Assembly: GCA_026874595.1 (NCBI GenBank)
Contig: CM049314.1
Span: 64,392,800 to 64,456,799 of the forward strand
Origin: Sipunculus nudus
Lineage: Eukaryota; Annelida; Sipuncula; Golfingiida; Sipunculidae
Direction: 5' to 3'
Length of the DNA: 64,000 nt
Position numbers and translations under genes: made by a program. The notes under the pieces are model-generated. The model made no database searches, had not been told where the DNA came from, and saw only the letters and a list, made by a program, of their open reading frames with translations. Below are positions 44,201 to 57,290 of the stretch, in pieces (position 1 is the stretch's first letter; the number at the start of each line of letters is the position of its first letter).

Positions 44201-45860
44201 CTTTCAATACCCAGGGACATCAACAAGCCATTCATCTATCCTGCAAAGCCGGATAAGATCTACGAAAAACCATCGTTCGATGTTATTTTATATTCAGTTT
44301 TTATTTTAGTAGCTATGTGTTACAGCTATTACTGCTTGAATTTACATTTCGAAAAGGCAGTCTGCATCCTAAGTTGTGCTTCCTCCTCTTACTCGTCCAA
44401 ATATAATTTATCTGATGAGATACCACTGTTCTGGTATATTTCATACCATTCATAGACAGCCGGATCTTATCTGTTTCACGTTGACTGGTTTCAACATATT
44501 TCATATTCCGCCTACGATGGGCGATAAAAATAAGAATGGCTTTCTGAGAGTTCATTGTGGTCAAAATAAACTATCAGATAAATAAATAATACCTTCTATT
44601 TTAACTGATGACCTGCCAGGATGTAACGTACAAACGTACCTCAGAGAACCTCTGAAAGAGAAAATAAATGTGAAAAATTCATCTAGTCCTTGATCTGTCG
44701 AGATTCTGACTTAAAGATAAATAAGCTACCATTAGCAATTAATTATACTTTCATCACCGTTTTCTCATCCATTACTATTTTGACTTGATATAGACGTCAA
44801 TCTAGAGAATAATGGTAATATTAAAGCGAATCTCTATGAGTACTCACATTTCCATCATGAACCATTGTTATTTTATAACCAATCTAGATTATGTCAAAGG
44901 ATTGCCCTCAGATTATAAAAAAAAATGTTTTATGTATTTTATGTTGATGAGGATTAAGGTCGGATCCCCAAGCGATGAGGTATCTAATCCCTAAACACCA
45001 ACTTTGGTGTGTTCCATCTACCGATAATGTGACGAGACAAACCTACAGGTAACGTTGAAGTCTCGCCATCCAGCTAATGACCTCTACGAAATCTACAGAT
45101 TTTGGACGCAGATCACGCGATATTTCCGGCAGGTTTTGTGACTTCCGGTTTCATCACCAGGATTACTATTGTCGTAATGAACGATAAAAGAAGAAACGTT
45201 TGGATAAAAAATAAGACAAATTTTTCGTTTCCGTCATGACATGTACCGAATTCCTAGTCAGAAATTCCTTGTGTTGCATGTTCTGGTCTTTGGCAGTCAA
45301 TTTTTCCGACCAGAGATATAAAAATTGGGCCGGCCACAGTGTCATAGCAATACTGCCGAGCCATACTGGCGGAAAATGGGTAGATTAATCGTATAAGGAG
45401 CAAGTGCACCACTTGTCCTGTTCAGAACCCTTTTACGTGATTTTTTGTGTGGTTCTGGATGCAGATTTGATTTGCAGTTTCAGCTCATTTGACACCAGAT
45501 CTCATCAAACCCTCCTGATGCAAAGATTCGTTCAGACTCTCTACCTTGAGACATATCATGTGTCACCATAAAATAGTTGTTAATATAAAGGAACGTAGGC
45601 TTGAAATAAAAAGTCATGCTGGATATGTTTCATACTATGGGCGAGTGAAAAGGGACTCAAAGATATGCTATCGGAATCAATTGTATTACACTATAGACAG
45701 CCCGGGCATGTTTATTTCCCACAAAGATTTGTTTGTTAACGAAGGATTTTCAGGATAAACTTTCCATTTTACTGTTAAGTTTTTAGAAGGGTTGATTCGT
45801 TCATAGAGGTGCACATCTTACTCAACAGTTATTTACTGAAGTAGTTCCAGCTGTTCAGCA
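44201..45860. other. No gene supported
   Basis: 45000-45400 has more CpG and GC than the surroundings but no open frame with splice sites. A 70-codon frame at 45546-45758 lacks context. Confidence 0.4.
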
Positions 45861-46034
45861 GGTTTTGCGGGGTTCCAGTACCAAGGCTGGTACAGTTCCA
45901 AGAATAAGACCAACATGAACTGGGTGTGGCGGGTTTAAATTGGGAGTTTCGATGCATAATGAGATACCATGCTTACACGCTCTCGTAGATCTAATTACAG
46001 TTCTTTGGTCCGTGCCAGCCCTGGTGGCAAAACC
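45861..46034. repeat. Possible short inverted-repeat element
   Basis: 'ggttttgcgg..ccaaggctggtac' on the left faces 'gtgccagccctggtggcaaaacc' on the right, giving about 8-20 bp of interrupted terminal pairing over a 174-bp span. Weak; no target duplication. Confidence 0.25.
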
Positions 46035-47981
46035 CAATGAATCTTGCTATACAAATCAGCGGAAAAAAACAGAGGAGACATTGAAAACCCATAATTTCAA
46101 GTGCTGATTAAACTTCCGAAGCCGTTTCTTAAACATTATCTTTAACATTTAAAAGAACAGTTTGACGTAATCAGGTGAGAAAACAAATATAAATCACGTC
46201 TACGAAATGCAAGAAAATCCTGGATGGAGGCCTATACATAAGAAACAAAACAGAGTCTCCCTAGAGAAAAAGATTAACGCTGCAAGCACAGATAGCTTTT
46301 TCTTGGCTTCATGTCTGGCATTTATAGATTTTATTGATTAAGGATGACTGAAAAGTTTTTATAATCCTATTACTTTTTGTGTCTACCACTTCTTGTCATA
46401 GAATATTTAAAATATTGTTAGTCTTTATCAACCTCATATTTTCCTATTGACAAATATGCTCACAGCTATAGGCTGGCTGAATAAGTACATGCAAAAATTG
46501 CTTACCTATATTTACATTACCCTGGGTCCCATAGTTCAGGGATAAGGAATAGTGTGAGACAATTTTTATGAGAGAAAAAAAAATAAATAGTGACATATGG
46601 CAGTGAATCCCAATTCATCCCGAAGTAACAGGTTTGATTCATTAACTGGTCGTAAAAATTAGTAAATGTTTTGGGCAGGACGTGGCCTAGTGGTTATAAG
46701 CCATCAGACTTAAGAGCCTATCACATACCGAGGTACTTTTTAATATAAGCACAGATCGGTTGCTAGTAAAAATTATATTGATGGTGAATATTATATATAT
46801 ATAACTAAATGCAGAGATCAATTTTTGTCAATTAGAAGTGACATTAACTTGATTAAAAATCACTATTCTATTGAGAAAAAAAAACCAGGTGGCAGTATCA
46901 AAAGAAAAACTTTTAAAACACGAAACCTTCGTACCAGACTGAAAACTTATTTTTTTGGATCAGGAAATTAACCTTGAATTTTTATATGTGAACTGACTAA
47001 TGTTGTAATATTTCATTCTTTTATTGATGTGTGCCATATATTACATAAGCACTGACACGTTCTCTATTTGATATGCTTTATATCATGCATGTTTCTTCAT
47101 ATTATAAGTATGATAAAAATAAGTTGCATTTGTATGTTATTGTGTTTATACGCATGTATAACCGTTTCTTTGTTTAAAAAAAAGAAAAAAAAAAAAAAAA
47201 AAGCGGAATGTCCTAAATTCGAAACATTGTGTAATGGTTAATCTTGATTGAACTTCAAAGATTTGCGCTGTCTTAAATACAGGTTATCCTTATCTCATGT
47301 ATATAAAAAAATAAAAACCAAAAGACTTAAGAACCTTAATTTTCCAAGTCAAATATATTCTGTCACCAACAGGCCAGGGACCAATCCTGAAACAAAAAAA
47401 AAAGAAATATAAAGATGGAAGTCGGTTTGTTATGAATGTCAAGTTAGATTTGTCAATCACTGGAGAAAACACTGATTTGCGCCCCGAATGTAAATTTAAA
47501 GACATTACCACAATTTTAAGCAATATAGCAAACAACCAATCCCCTCTTGAAGGGTCAACTGCCCGGAGGGTCAACTGCTCCGGGCATTATTTCAAATTTA
47601 TAATTAATGTCAATAAAATGATAACTAACAAAAAAATGCAGTGTTTGACATCCAAGCAAAATGACAACATCCATTGTAAACACCTCGGCAAATTAGACGC
47701 AATAACTATCACTAAATAAGTGACTGCATTGTTTATTAACGTAAACAAGACAATCTTCGACAGGGAATGTCCGTTTAATAAAAACACTTTATTCCATTCT
47801 TGGGTTAATATTAAATAGTAACACATAATTCTGCTCCGATAGCTTGAAATAAATGAAATAGGAATTATAACCTTACATTATGCAGACAAATTAATAAGAA
47901 AAACAAACAATTTTAACCAAACAGGCCGACAGTAGGAGGGAAATGAATCATTAATGCAAACCAGGTCGTCGGGAGGAAACG
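46035..47981. other. No gene seen
   Basis: Contains the SINE-head fragment at 46678-46735, an A-rich run at 47174-47201 and two overlapping chance frames at 47432-47826. Confidence 0.45.
46678..46735 (+). mobile_element. SINE head fragment (A box only)
   Basis: GTGGCCTAGTGGTTATAAGCC followed by CAGACTTAAGAG resembles the first half of a tRNA-derived SINE; no B box follows. Confidence 0.45.
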
Positions 47982-48045
47982 GGTGCTTCCGTGAAAAAGA
48001 GCCAGACGCCATTAAGCGTCGAGTTTTGGCGTTAGCGGGAAGCAC
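47982..48045. other. Nested hairpin structure
   Basis: Outer arms GTGCTTCC / GGAAGCAC enclose GACGC-cattaa-GCGTC and an alternative ACGCC / GGCGT pairing. It is GC-richer than its flanks and could be a structured RNA or a repeat end. Confidence 0.35.
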
Positions 48046-49744
48046 AGGGGTTAATCGAAAACGTAACCTAGGGATAATTTAAACACCATAGGCCCAGGCG
48101 AACAGCACTAAGGTCAAGGAATTTAAAGAAAACCCTAATTCATAACGGTACCCACTGTCACCAAGTTCAATTTGTAACGGCTATAAGTATCATGGTAGAC
48201 TTTACTGAGGTTATAGGTCCCGCAGATTTTACAAGTTGAGCCCGGAAAGGTCTACCTGTTGTATTGAAAGGCTCTAACGTGTAGGAAATGGTGTTGCTGG
48301 TTTAAGATCTGGTCTGTATTTATCAAAAAATTGTTTGCAACTTGTGGGATCGTAAACACTTGTCCGTCTGAAGTTCTGAGAAATGTTTATGATTCATTAT
48401 TTATCCATATCTTTTTTTTGCCGGGGAAGATGTACACACTGTGTTTAGGCTTCAAGAAGTATATTTTTGTATTAACTTCTTAAAATTTAAGTTCAAAATA
48501 AGTTAAAATTTCAAAATATTTATGAGGGTTGAAATATTTGAATATTGAGTACATCTTAAGGATATTCTAGAATTGCACACATTTGTCATCCCTCGTTCTC
48601 CATTATGATATAATAAGACCTAAAGATATACATAAGGCAAACTTACGAAGAAATAGAAAGATAAGGGACCAGGCTCACCTGAAAAAGAGGCCTCTTATTT
48701 TTAAGATTAAACCATTACCGGTTGATCTGCAGTTTGCACATATAGCTTATTTCTATAATGTATAAATGTATAATATGATTTATGAATGAAAATAGGTAAA
48801 CACCTGTTAAAATATTATACAATATTGTTTTCAACCTTATACCCTAGACAATCCTGAGGTGTGTAGCTTTGATTTGAATGATTGGGGATATTCAATATTA
48901 CCTCCTAGACATAAAAGTGGTAACTCAGTGTTTGATGGAAACGTAGAAAAATCAGAACTGCACAAATCCAGAATACAACTGCATGGTTACCACTTACAAG
49001 AAGCAGAAGAACGGGGGTCAACTGTTGGAATATAAACTGTCAGACTGCATCTATTACATTCAGTAAATTCAAATTCCTGGTCTCTAGACTGTATGTTATT
49101 AACATGTACTAAAACAGCTATATATTTTTTTTTTAAATAAGCACATTAAAAAAAAAAATATTCTTTCTATACTTGACATTGGAGCAAATCTCATGTCATG
49201 ACTGCAGGTGTTTAGTTATTATATATTTCATTATCTCTTTTAAACGTACTGCGTACTTTATTCATATATGTTTTATTAAATAATTTTACCTTGTCATGAA
49301 CAAAATGATTGTATGAATTTCCGAGTCGGTATTCTTTATTGAATATGAAACAGAAATACTCGGGTAGTTATAATGTAATTCATTACCGAAACAGCTGCCA
49401 GAATAGAAAATTTCCTGGATGTGATTGTCAATGCATAACTTGATAGGATCAACGGATATATCATACTCTTAAGTTATTTTCCTTGTGAATCCGGTCCATT
49501 GGAGTCTCAAACCGCCGCATATTGAATAATTCAGATGTTTTGGAAAATCTTGGCCCAGCGACAATTCCGGTCTGGGAATATTGTTTTATTCAAGAGGAAC
49601 CAGTTATTGCGTCCTTGCATGGAAGCTTAGCTCGGCTCCTGCAGGAAGTAAAGGTCCCGGGCGTAACTACGGTTATTATGCGGCTGAGCATGCTAATATT
49701 GAAATCAGCAGTTTCACTATTACTCCATTTACAATGTTTTGATG
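48046..49744. other. No gene seen
   Basis: AT-rich; A- and T-homopolymer runs at 49120-49165. Confidence 0.5.
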
Positions 49745-49930
49745 CCTGGGGAGTCGAGTGGTAACAAACTCGGCCCTCTCTGGTGGCGACTCGGGTTCGT
49801 TCCCCGTCGTGGCTGATCAAATTGGTTGTAGTGTCCCGTCTAAGGTTGTTGTTTTTTTCCGGTTTCTTCCACTACTAACGACTACCCAACGCCAACATCA
49901 TTCGAGCCTTGAAGAGTACCATGTAAATAA
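49745..49930 (+). mobile_element. tRNA-derived SINE
   Basis: Head GGGGAGTCGAGTGGTAACAA (A box) and GGGTTCGTTCCCC (B box, perfect GGGG/CCCC-closed T-loop), then a body ending near 'taaataaatac'. The middle arm (ctcggccctctctggtggcg) does not form an anticodon stem with a 7-nt loop. Confidence 0.6.
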
Positions 49931-50436
49931 ATACAGTTTAGATTTTTAATATTTAACATGAATGTTTTCCTTAACCTTAATGTTTTATATATACGAGTTA
50001 TTTTTTTTTGGGTTCAAAATCAAAAGAATAAATTAATTTTTTATTTAATTATGAATTAATTAGATCGTGATTCTGGCCTGGATAACCGTAGTTTCCTCTT
50101 TCACATATTACACTGCTGTAAACTATTTGTTTAAATTTCTTTCACGAGACTGAATATTCCACATGGGAAGGGCAATTTTAATATTAAACATGGGCGGAGG
50201 TAATTTGTTCTCTACCGTTGGCACTGTACATCACGATAGCTTGAAAAAAAAACACATCTTTTTTTAAGTATCAGGTTTCAGTCGTTCCATAAAAACGTTG
50301 GGTTAAAACTCAATTGATATTTCTGACTTGTCACAATGGATTCAATAAAGATTAAAGTTGTCACTTCCGTCACATCAAAGATATAATAATATCTATTAAA
50401 GGAAAACAGAAAGATTAAGGTATTTAATATTATTCG
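49931..50436. other. No gene seen
   Basis: AT-rich with short T and A homopolymers. Confidence 0.5.
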
Positions 50437-51000
50437 CCTCCTTTGACCAAAAACACTCAATTAATGTACACGAGAACTGGTTATTAATTTACGCCATTGT
50501 CATCTACGTCATAAATATGGACGGAAAGTTGTTTACCGCCCATATCGATATCCTGGTCACCACTTTTTCCCGTCTTTGCTTAAATTATATTAATATATCT
50601 TTTCTAACGTATTGTATTCAATAAATTATGAAAGCAGTCATCTATGTTATGTATTGTATTTCAGTTCAAAGACAGGCGTACAAATATCAAAGGAAGAAAA
50701 GGACATTAAACATAAATTGCCCTTATGACAAAGTACACTCAATATACATATATATATGAAAGCGGCCATTAATTATTGTCTGTGTGGTCAAATCATAAAT
50801 ATAGACGGAAAGTAGTATACAAAAAACAAGAACATAAACGTACTTAATATCACTACAGTCCTTTTACAGAGTGCCCTCAAACATATCAAAGCATACCATT
50901 AATTTAGTCTGGGGTATCATATACGATAAATATGGACGAATAGAAGGAGACGTCAAAACAGGGAGATTAGTGTATTGAGCGCCTCGTAATTATTCACTTA
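50437..51000. repeat. Degenerate ~141-bp tandem repeat, about four units
   Basis: Landmarks 'cctttgac(c)aaa..cactcaa', 'gccattaattta' and 'cataaatatggacggaaag' recur starting near 50437, 50719 and 50862 (differences 282 and 143). A poorer unit near 50578 shows 'attcaataaattatgaaagcagtcat'. Confidence 0.65.
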
Positions 51001-53149
51001 TTCTTATTCTAACCCTACTTTTATTTTCTGTTTTATTTTAATCCCCTGAGATTTGGCAGCTATTTCAACAAGTAATAAATCTGTATTCAGGAAGAGGTTT
51101 GCCATCAATATTTCAGTAACAATCATGTAAAACACTTGGTAACCTAAAACAACGTCAACTTGAGCGTAATAAAGATTCTAATGGTGCAGCTGCCCTATAT
51201 TCTTGCTCATCCTTCATAATCAATCACATTTTTTATACCGTGTAGGTAAAGATATCTTAGCCGTTGCTCCGACTTTGACTGATTGATCTTTATTGGCCTC
51301 CTTTAAAAGAGAGTTCATTGTTTTACCGCAAATACTTACAAGAGACCCGTACAGAAATGTTAGCACCGTCAGGCCTGATCAGCGGGATATTATTATATCC
51401 TCATTTTAAAGGACTACTTTTTATTTTTTGAAAGTTTTACACATTAAAAATAACCAACATTACATATATTGTATATATCACGCTCTACTATCTACGGCGT
51501 TTTCATTATTACATATTTAAGATAATTTATAATTAAGACTGTTCCAAAGGTAGGTGGGCATTGAAATTAATTTTGCGATTATTGGCTGTATTCCCATCGA
51601 CATGCGCGGGGGTTTGAGATGCTAAACTGCATTCTCAGATACTGGGATATTGATTTTATTGAATACGACCATGCAGATGTATATGATAAAAACTGTAACC
51701 AGCCCCAAAATTCAATTTTGTTGGTCAAACGGGGGGGGGGGGGGGGCTTACTTTAAAATTTCCTCTATGTTGTATATAACTATATAACTGTAAGCTCTAT
51801 AAGGAGGACACGTCACTAATGCCGACACGTCCCTAACTTCAGTTTATTATGTAATAACGTTGTACAACACTGCGTTAAGCACCGATATATTGGACTGTAA
51901 TGCCGCGAGTGTTAACTAAAGGCAAGCGTGACTACAGCCAGAGCTTACATACAGGTGCTGCTGGCCGACAGTTTAATAACACTGTTCACGTTACAGACTG
52001 TAACAGCAAGCTGACAGCATATTGAAACAACAGCTGCTGCATTCCCTGCAGCATATATGCTTGGACAGCTTTTGACTAGTTGGGTTGTCACCTGCCACGT
52101 CTAGACGAAGCTCTGTTCAGCCTTCCCAAGATAATTACCTCTGTACAAAACCTCATAGCTACACACTACACTTTATCATATCGCTTATCTCCGAGTAGGG
52201 AGTCATTACTCTTGTCGAGATAACTGTGACAATGTCCTAATAAGCCGTTGTCGGGTTTATAGACAAGGTCAAAATATAAAAAAATACAGTTCGCTCCCCC
52301 AAAATTAAAAGAAATTGTTATATGGGTATAAAAAATCCGCTTAGTAATCTATAACGATATTCTGGACACAAAAAAAACCAGATGTGAATAAACAGAAATG
52401 CAAATCTATAATAATAAATAAAACAAATTGATTTTATTGGGTTTTTTTGGGTCACCCTTTTCGCTAAAAATAAATTACAGTTTTCCATAATTCTAGTTTA
52501 GTTAAACATTTGCTTTATCATTAAGCGCATTTTACAACACGGAAAATCAGCATAAACAATTATTTTTCAATTTTGCTGAGGGGTGTTCATATTTTTATTC
52601 GTCTATTATGATTAGTCTTAATGATCAACTCATATATGACAGGAAATAAAAAAAAAAATACGTGGTTGATTAGCTACGCCTGCAAGTGGCGTGTTTTCTT
52701 TTTTTTCCATGATTTTTATATTCTGAGAATTATTAATGATAAATTGAAATAGATTCACACCACAGTTGATTGGATAAACACACTTGATTAGAATCTTCAT
52801 GTGGATCAAAGTTACATCCACACGATTTTTATTAGATTAGTCAAGTGGTTAGCGCCGGCGCCCATTAGACCAGCGGCCCGAAATTTCAATAAAATAAATA
52901 TAGAAATAATTTTAATATGATTATATAATTCACTGTATGTATCCATAATATGTTTGTCGGAAAGTAATTATAAAGGTTTTAACAATACCTGGCTGAACAA
53001 TACCTCGGGTTAGTTTGACATTGTCAGACATACTTGATGTTACCTTGCGTTCCGGGAATTGCGTCTTACAAATTCATCAATTCCTTGTAAGAACCGCCTG
53101 TGACCGGCCGAAACCTGTTCCAATGTCCATAGTTACCAGCCTAATTTTC
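51001..53149. other. No gene seen
   Basis: AT-rich with G16 at 51731-51746. A tRNA A-box-like word (tagtcaagtggttagcgccgg) at 52838-52860 lacks a B box. Confidence 0.45.
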
Positions 53150-53184
53150 TATTAAATGGAAGGTTTTCTGGGTAGCGGGGCGCT

Positions 53185-53215
53185 GGGTGACAGGTATATA
53201 AACAATAGCGCCGCA
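53185..53215 (+). promoter_or_regulatory. Promoter-like TATATAAAC in a GC-richer patch
   Basis: GGGCGCTGGGTGACAGG-TATATAAAC-AATAGCGCCGC: a TATA box preceded and followed by GC-rich sequence within an AT-rich region. No downstream ORF of note, so function is uncertain. Confidence 0.25.
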
Positions 53216-53814
53216 AAGACGTTTTAATGCTGAAATTCAAACAGGCTCCGAACGCCCGCTTATAAATAAAATCTTTACACCCTTTTTTTGTCGATTGATA
53301 TCTCTAAGGCGTTGATAAATGGACAATAAACCTAACTGGGTGTTAGGGATTTAAAAAGAACCGGGAAAAATGTCTGAAGCTTTTTATGTGTAGCAGACGA
53401 CACATGAATGTTTGAGGTTAACCGCCAGACTTAGAGCTGCCAGTATATTTTCACGTGACCATAAGATTCATCGTGTATAATAACCATAACCCAAAACCGG
53501 CGTCTTGCATTGACTATCTCGATAGCTGTCTAGCGCGAAGTAAAATACTTTTATTAGTAGACGTAATATATTGGAAATTGTCAAATTTTGCTTACATTAG
53601 CAGAATACCAGAATATTTTTCTATGGTTAAAACATGAAAATTATGATATATATTCACTTGCATTACATATTTTCTTGATTAATTCCATTCGATAAAATTT
53701 ATTCCGTTTCATGAAATTAATTTAATTAAATAATTAAATAGAACTAAAATGTGGAATCATGGACTTAACTAAAAAAGTACTTGTCGATATACTTACTCAA
53801 CTCTTTCTTTTTAA

Positions 53815-54248
53815 AGGGGCCCAATCACCTATAAAGCATGTTGACTCACGAAAAAATAGGTTCTTCCCTTTGAAATAAATCTGAACATGCCAAAATATAG
53901 CCCTGAAACCGTTTGCTTTCATTTGTAAACGAATGTTAAAAACAGTGGCCCGGGCGCGACGACAGTATTCAATATAGACACAGCGCGTAGGGCCGTGTGC
54001 ATTGCTCAGCCAATACACGTGTCAATCAGGAGGAGCCCTGACTGACTTGGCCCAAAAAATGAAACACATATTTCTGCTGGCTGAAACCGCGTGTTGCCCC
54101 TCTTAATCGGACCACCGGTCACGCGGCCATGTAATGGTAAACGGCCTGTGTTTACCAACACGCAGAGCCATAACATGGTGTTAAACGGCCGTATGCGAGG
54201 AAATGAGACCGTGTGCCGTGGCATAAGTTAGCTCCTGATTATGTCCCT
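53815..54248 (+). mobile_element. 434-bp TTAA-flanked element, copy 2 (best-preserved ends)
   Basis: TTAA on both sides (53811-53814, 54249-54252). The left end AGGGGCCCAATCACC and the inverse of the right end, AGGGACATAATCAGG, are imperfect TIRs. Homologous along its length to 24809-25269, in the same orientation. Open frames inside are short and opposite-stranded; no transposase. Confidence 0.75.
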
Positions 54249-54504
54249 TTAAATATACATAATTCATTTCTCATTTCTACTCACCAAACACTTGATCAAA
54301 TACATGTGGTGAAAAACGTATCCATTGTATGAGTAAAATATCATTTATAATCAGGAATAAAAACATATTTTGTCAGAAATTGGTATATTCTTTAATGTAT
54401 GATACTATAATGGAGGAAAATGAAGATAATCCTATGATTAAGTATGTATGTAAGAAAACTCTCTGAGTTTTCTCCTAAAGGGCCAGAAATAATCAACTGG
54501 CATT

Positions 54505-55035
54505 AGCCTAGGGCTAAACAGACCAGGCGTATTGATTTCAGATTACCACGCTTCAAATTATCCCCGTTCACCTTAATTCGCATTCAGATTACCTCGGGTG
54601 GGGCAGAGATTATTTTTAGATTACCTCCGTGGTAACCTGAAATTGATTTCGCTTGACACTCATTGATATCGCATAACATTTTTATTTATGTACATGTATA
54701 ATTATTTTAATATTTCTTTTTTTTTTGTTTATTCAATTATCCTGAATCCTTGTATAATATACATTTATATTTGACATACACTTTGGTGAAGTACATGAGT
54801 CAATATCAATATGATTAACAGTGAGCATTTTTTTCAGATTTTGATTCTAGCTTTTAATCTTTTACCGTTCACGTAATTTTATAATTCCTTAATCACAGCG
54901 TAAGAATCTATCACTTAGTTAAATCAGAGCGGGGGTAATCTGTTCAATGCGGAGGTAATCTGACACAACATCCAGGCTAACCCAAGGGGTAATATGAGAC
55001 CAAATTCAGATTATATCCCGGGGGGGGGGGGAGGT
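54505..55035. mobile_element. Candidate fold-back element built from CAGATTACCTCC motifs
   Basis: Forward copies of CAGATTACC(T/A)C lie at 54539, 54585 and 54638; inverted copies GAGGTAATCTG or GGGGTAATCTG lie at 54931-54962. The outermost words 'attagccta' (left) and 'ggctaac' (right) also face each other. The ~280-bp middle is AT-rich. Ends and target duplication are not resolved. Confidence 0.45.
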
Positions 55036-55272
55036 ATAGGAAAGGGGTCATTTTACATCTTGTCTAATTAGCTACGAGATCCACCACTTTACCATTATAT
55101 AACCAACATGTTTAGGATAAGGTCACAAAAGGTCACAGCATTTAGATAACCCATGAACTTGAAATGTCACAACTGCCGTATTGTGGCTAGTCATGAGCAT
55201 ATCACTATCCCTACGTATTTTAAGTGATCGCGGTATTCTTGCTCTGTGTTCTGCTAGCCACGCGACCAAATT

Positions 55273-55274
<2 letters not shown>

Positions 55275-55324
<50 letters not shown>
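55275..55324. repeat. (TA)n microsatellite
   Basis: TA run of about 50 bases. Confidence 0.95.
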
Positions 55325-55326
<2 letters not shown>

Positions 55327-55731
55327 ACTGAAGATATTTTACCCTACATATTAACCTAGTGAAATGTCCTTTCCTTTACCTTTAGAAACACTTTAATATA
55401 TCCCAGTGTTGCTTTTCGAAAGCCCTCGGCGTCTCGGACACGTTTGATCGGTTCGGATTTCCATGAGCCGAGTTCATCTGCGGGATACACTGAGTAGTGT
55501 CTCAAAGGGGGCGCTGTGATTAAATTTCTATTTAATTATCCAGGATTTATTGACACCTCAGGAAACATTCAGCATCGGCACTTCCGAGTTGTGGCCAAGA
55601 GAGGTTGCTTGACAAAGATGTATTGTCATCGTAATATATATATATGTGTGTGTGTGACCGGTCTCAACAAAAGGACGGGTCACATGCTAGCGTTACTAAT
55701 GGTGAAAGCATTTTCCAAATTATGTATGTAT

Positions 55732-55734
<3 letters not shown>

Positions 55735-55785
<51 letters not shown>

Positions 55786-55786
55786 G
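55735..55786. repeat. (TA)n microsatellite
   Basis: TA run followed by GTATATATGTAGATATG. It accounts for the I/Y-alternating frame at 55516-55845. Confidence 0.95.
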
Positions 55787-55819
55787 TAGATATGATTTCG
55801 CACAGTGCTCTATGTTTAG

Positions 55820-56090
55820 TAACAGAGCATGATATTTCAAGGTAAGTGATAGATCAGAGTCACTACCGCCGGTCGCGCCTCATGATGAGGGCGTGGTCAC
55901 CCGAAGAGCATTCCTCCAGATTTCACTTGAAATGCACAGGTCTAACGGCCACCAAACTCTCTCCTCAGAAAATATTCCGGCCTGATATTGTCCTCGGATT
56001 ACTTTCCTGTCGCTCTAGATTTGCAACAGAGCATGATATGCTAAGGTATGTGATGAATCTGGATCACTACCGTGGGTTTCGCCTCATCGG
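55820..56090. repeat. ~198-bp tandem duplication
   Basis: 'aacagagcatgatat(t/g).(t/c)aaggta(a/t)gtgat' begins near 55820 and 56018, each followed by '(t/g)cactaccg..g(g/t)..cgcctcat'. The copies are clearly diverged. Both contain an AAGGTAAGT/AAGGTATGT donor-like word. Confidence 0.7.
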
Positions 56091-57159
56091 CTCATCCCTC
56101 ATATATTCAATTCAATTTGTAGGAATCGAGACAGACAAGGGCACATATAACCAGCATAACCGAAAAGAACTGGTCCTCATTTGAAAAAAAATCCATGAAA
56201 TAAACCAGGAGCGGTGAATCTGTGGAACAATTATTTTTTTGGTGTGGTCTAACCACTTGAACATCTAGACTGTTTCTGTCCTGTTTTACATTCATAGCAA
56301 CAATATTATAATCATAACAATGCTGTACCAAGAATCGTGCTTAGTTTGATGAGTGTATGCATATTTCATGCGGTGTGTCGCCGACCATCTCTCATGTAAA
56401 CATGTCTCAATTACAACCTGCTCGAGGGGAAGCTCATGAATATGCAAATACATGCGTGCGCATGTCCTAATGATCTTTAACATTGTCTGTTCGGCAATGC
56501 GGTCGGCAATGATGAATAGATAAACATTGTTTTCATGTGTCCCTGGGCCCAAGTGGCAACTTTCCTATGCCAAACATGTTTTATATGGTTTTTATTCCCT
56601 ATCGCTGAGGGCTACAGCTCAGAAAAATTGGTGATTTATTTATTATCCTGGCTATACTAGATGGTGAGACCTTTTATTTGATTCCATTTAATCCCAAGTG
56701 GCAATCAAGGTAAACAATGACGGTATTGTTGTAACCATCATAATCTTTTATGATTATTAAAATAACTCCGTGTAATTAGCGCCCAGTTTCCGAAAAGCCA
56801 TATACTTTTGATTTAAATCTACTGCCTGATATTCATTTCGTCATAATTTAGCGGAACAATTTTTTTTTTTTATTTCTTTTACCAACATTAACAGTGGTAT
56901 AAGTATTCTGGTTGAGTACTTTTACACTTCTGCTCATGATAAGAAGAAAATATGTGTTATAATTTAATAAAGCAAATAAAAACAACATTCATAGTAGTAA
57001 TAAAAATTATACCAACAAAGCTGATAACAATGATATTTACATGACTAGAATTTCAGGGGAGTGTTAATGAATACAGCGTTATTAAATTAATCCACGTCCT
57101 TAATGACTATTGTAATGATAAACGTTGTAATGATGATGCCAATATAGTGTTGAAAGTAT
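56091..57159. other. No gene seen
   Basis: AT-rich unique sequence; an 86-codon minus frame at 56292-56552 lacks domains. Confidence 0.45.
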
Positions 57160-57227
57160 AAAAATAAATAATAATAATAACAACAACAATGCCCACAATT
57201 ATGAAATAATAATAATAACAAAATGAA

Positions 57228-57271
<44 letters not shown>

Positions 57272-57290
57272 TAATAATAATAGTAATTGA
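57160..57290. repeat. (AAT/AAC)n microsatellite
   Basis: Long interrupted AATAAT/AACAAC run; source of an isoleucine-run frame on the minus strand. Confidence 0.95.

Noticed and set aside
52838-52885. tRNA-like A box (tagtcaagtggttagcg)
   Set aside because: No B box downstream; too short to classify.
55516-55845. 109-codon plus-strand frame
   Set aside because: Crosses the TA microsatellite; the rest has no recognisable features.
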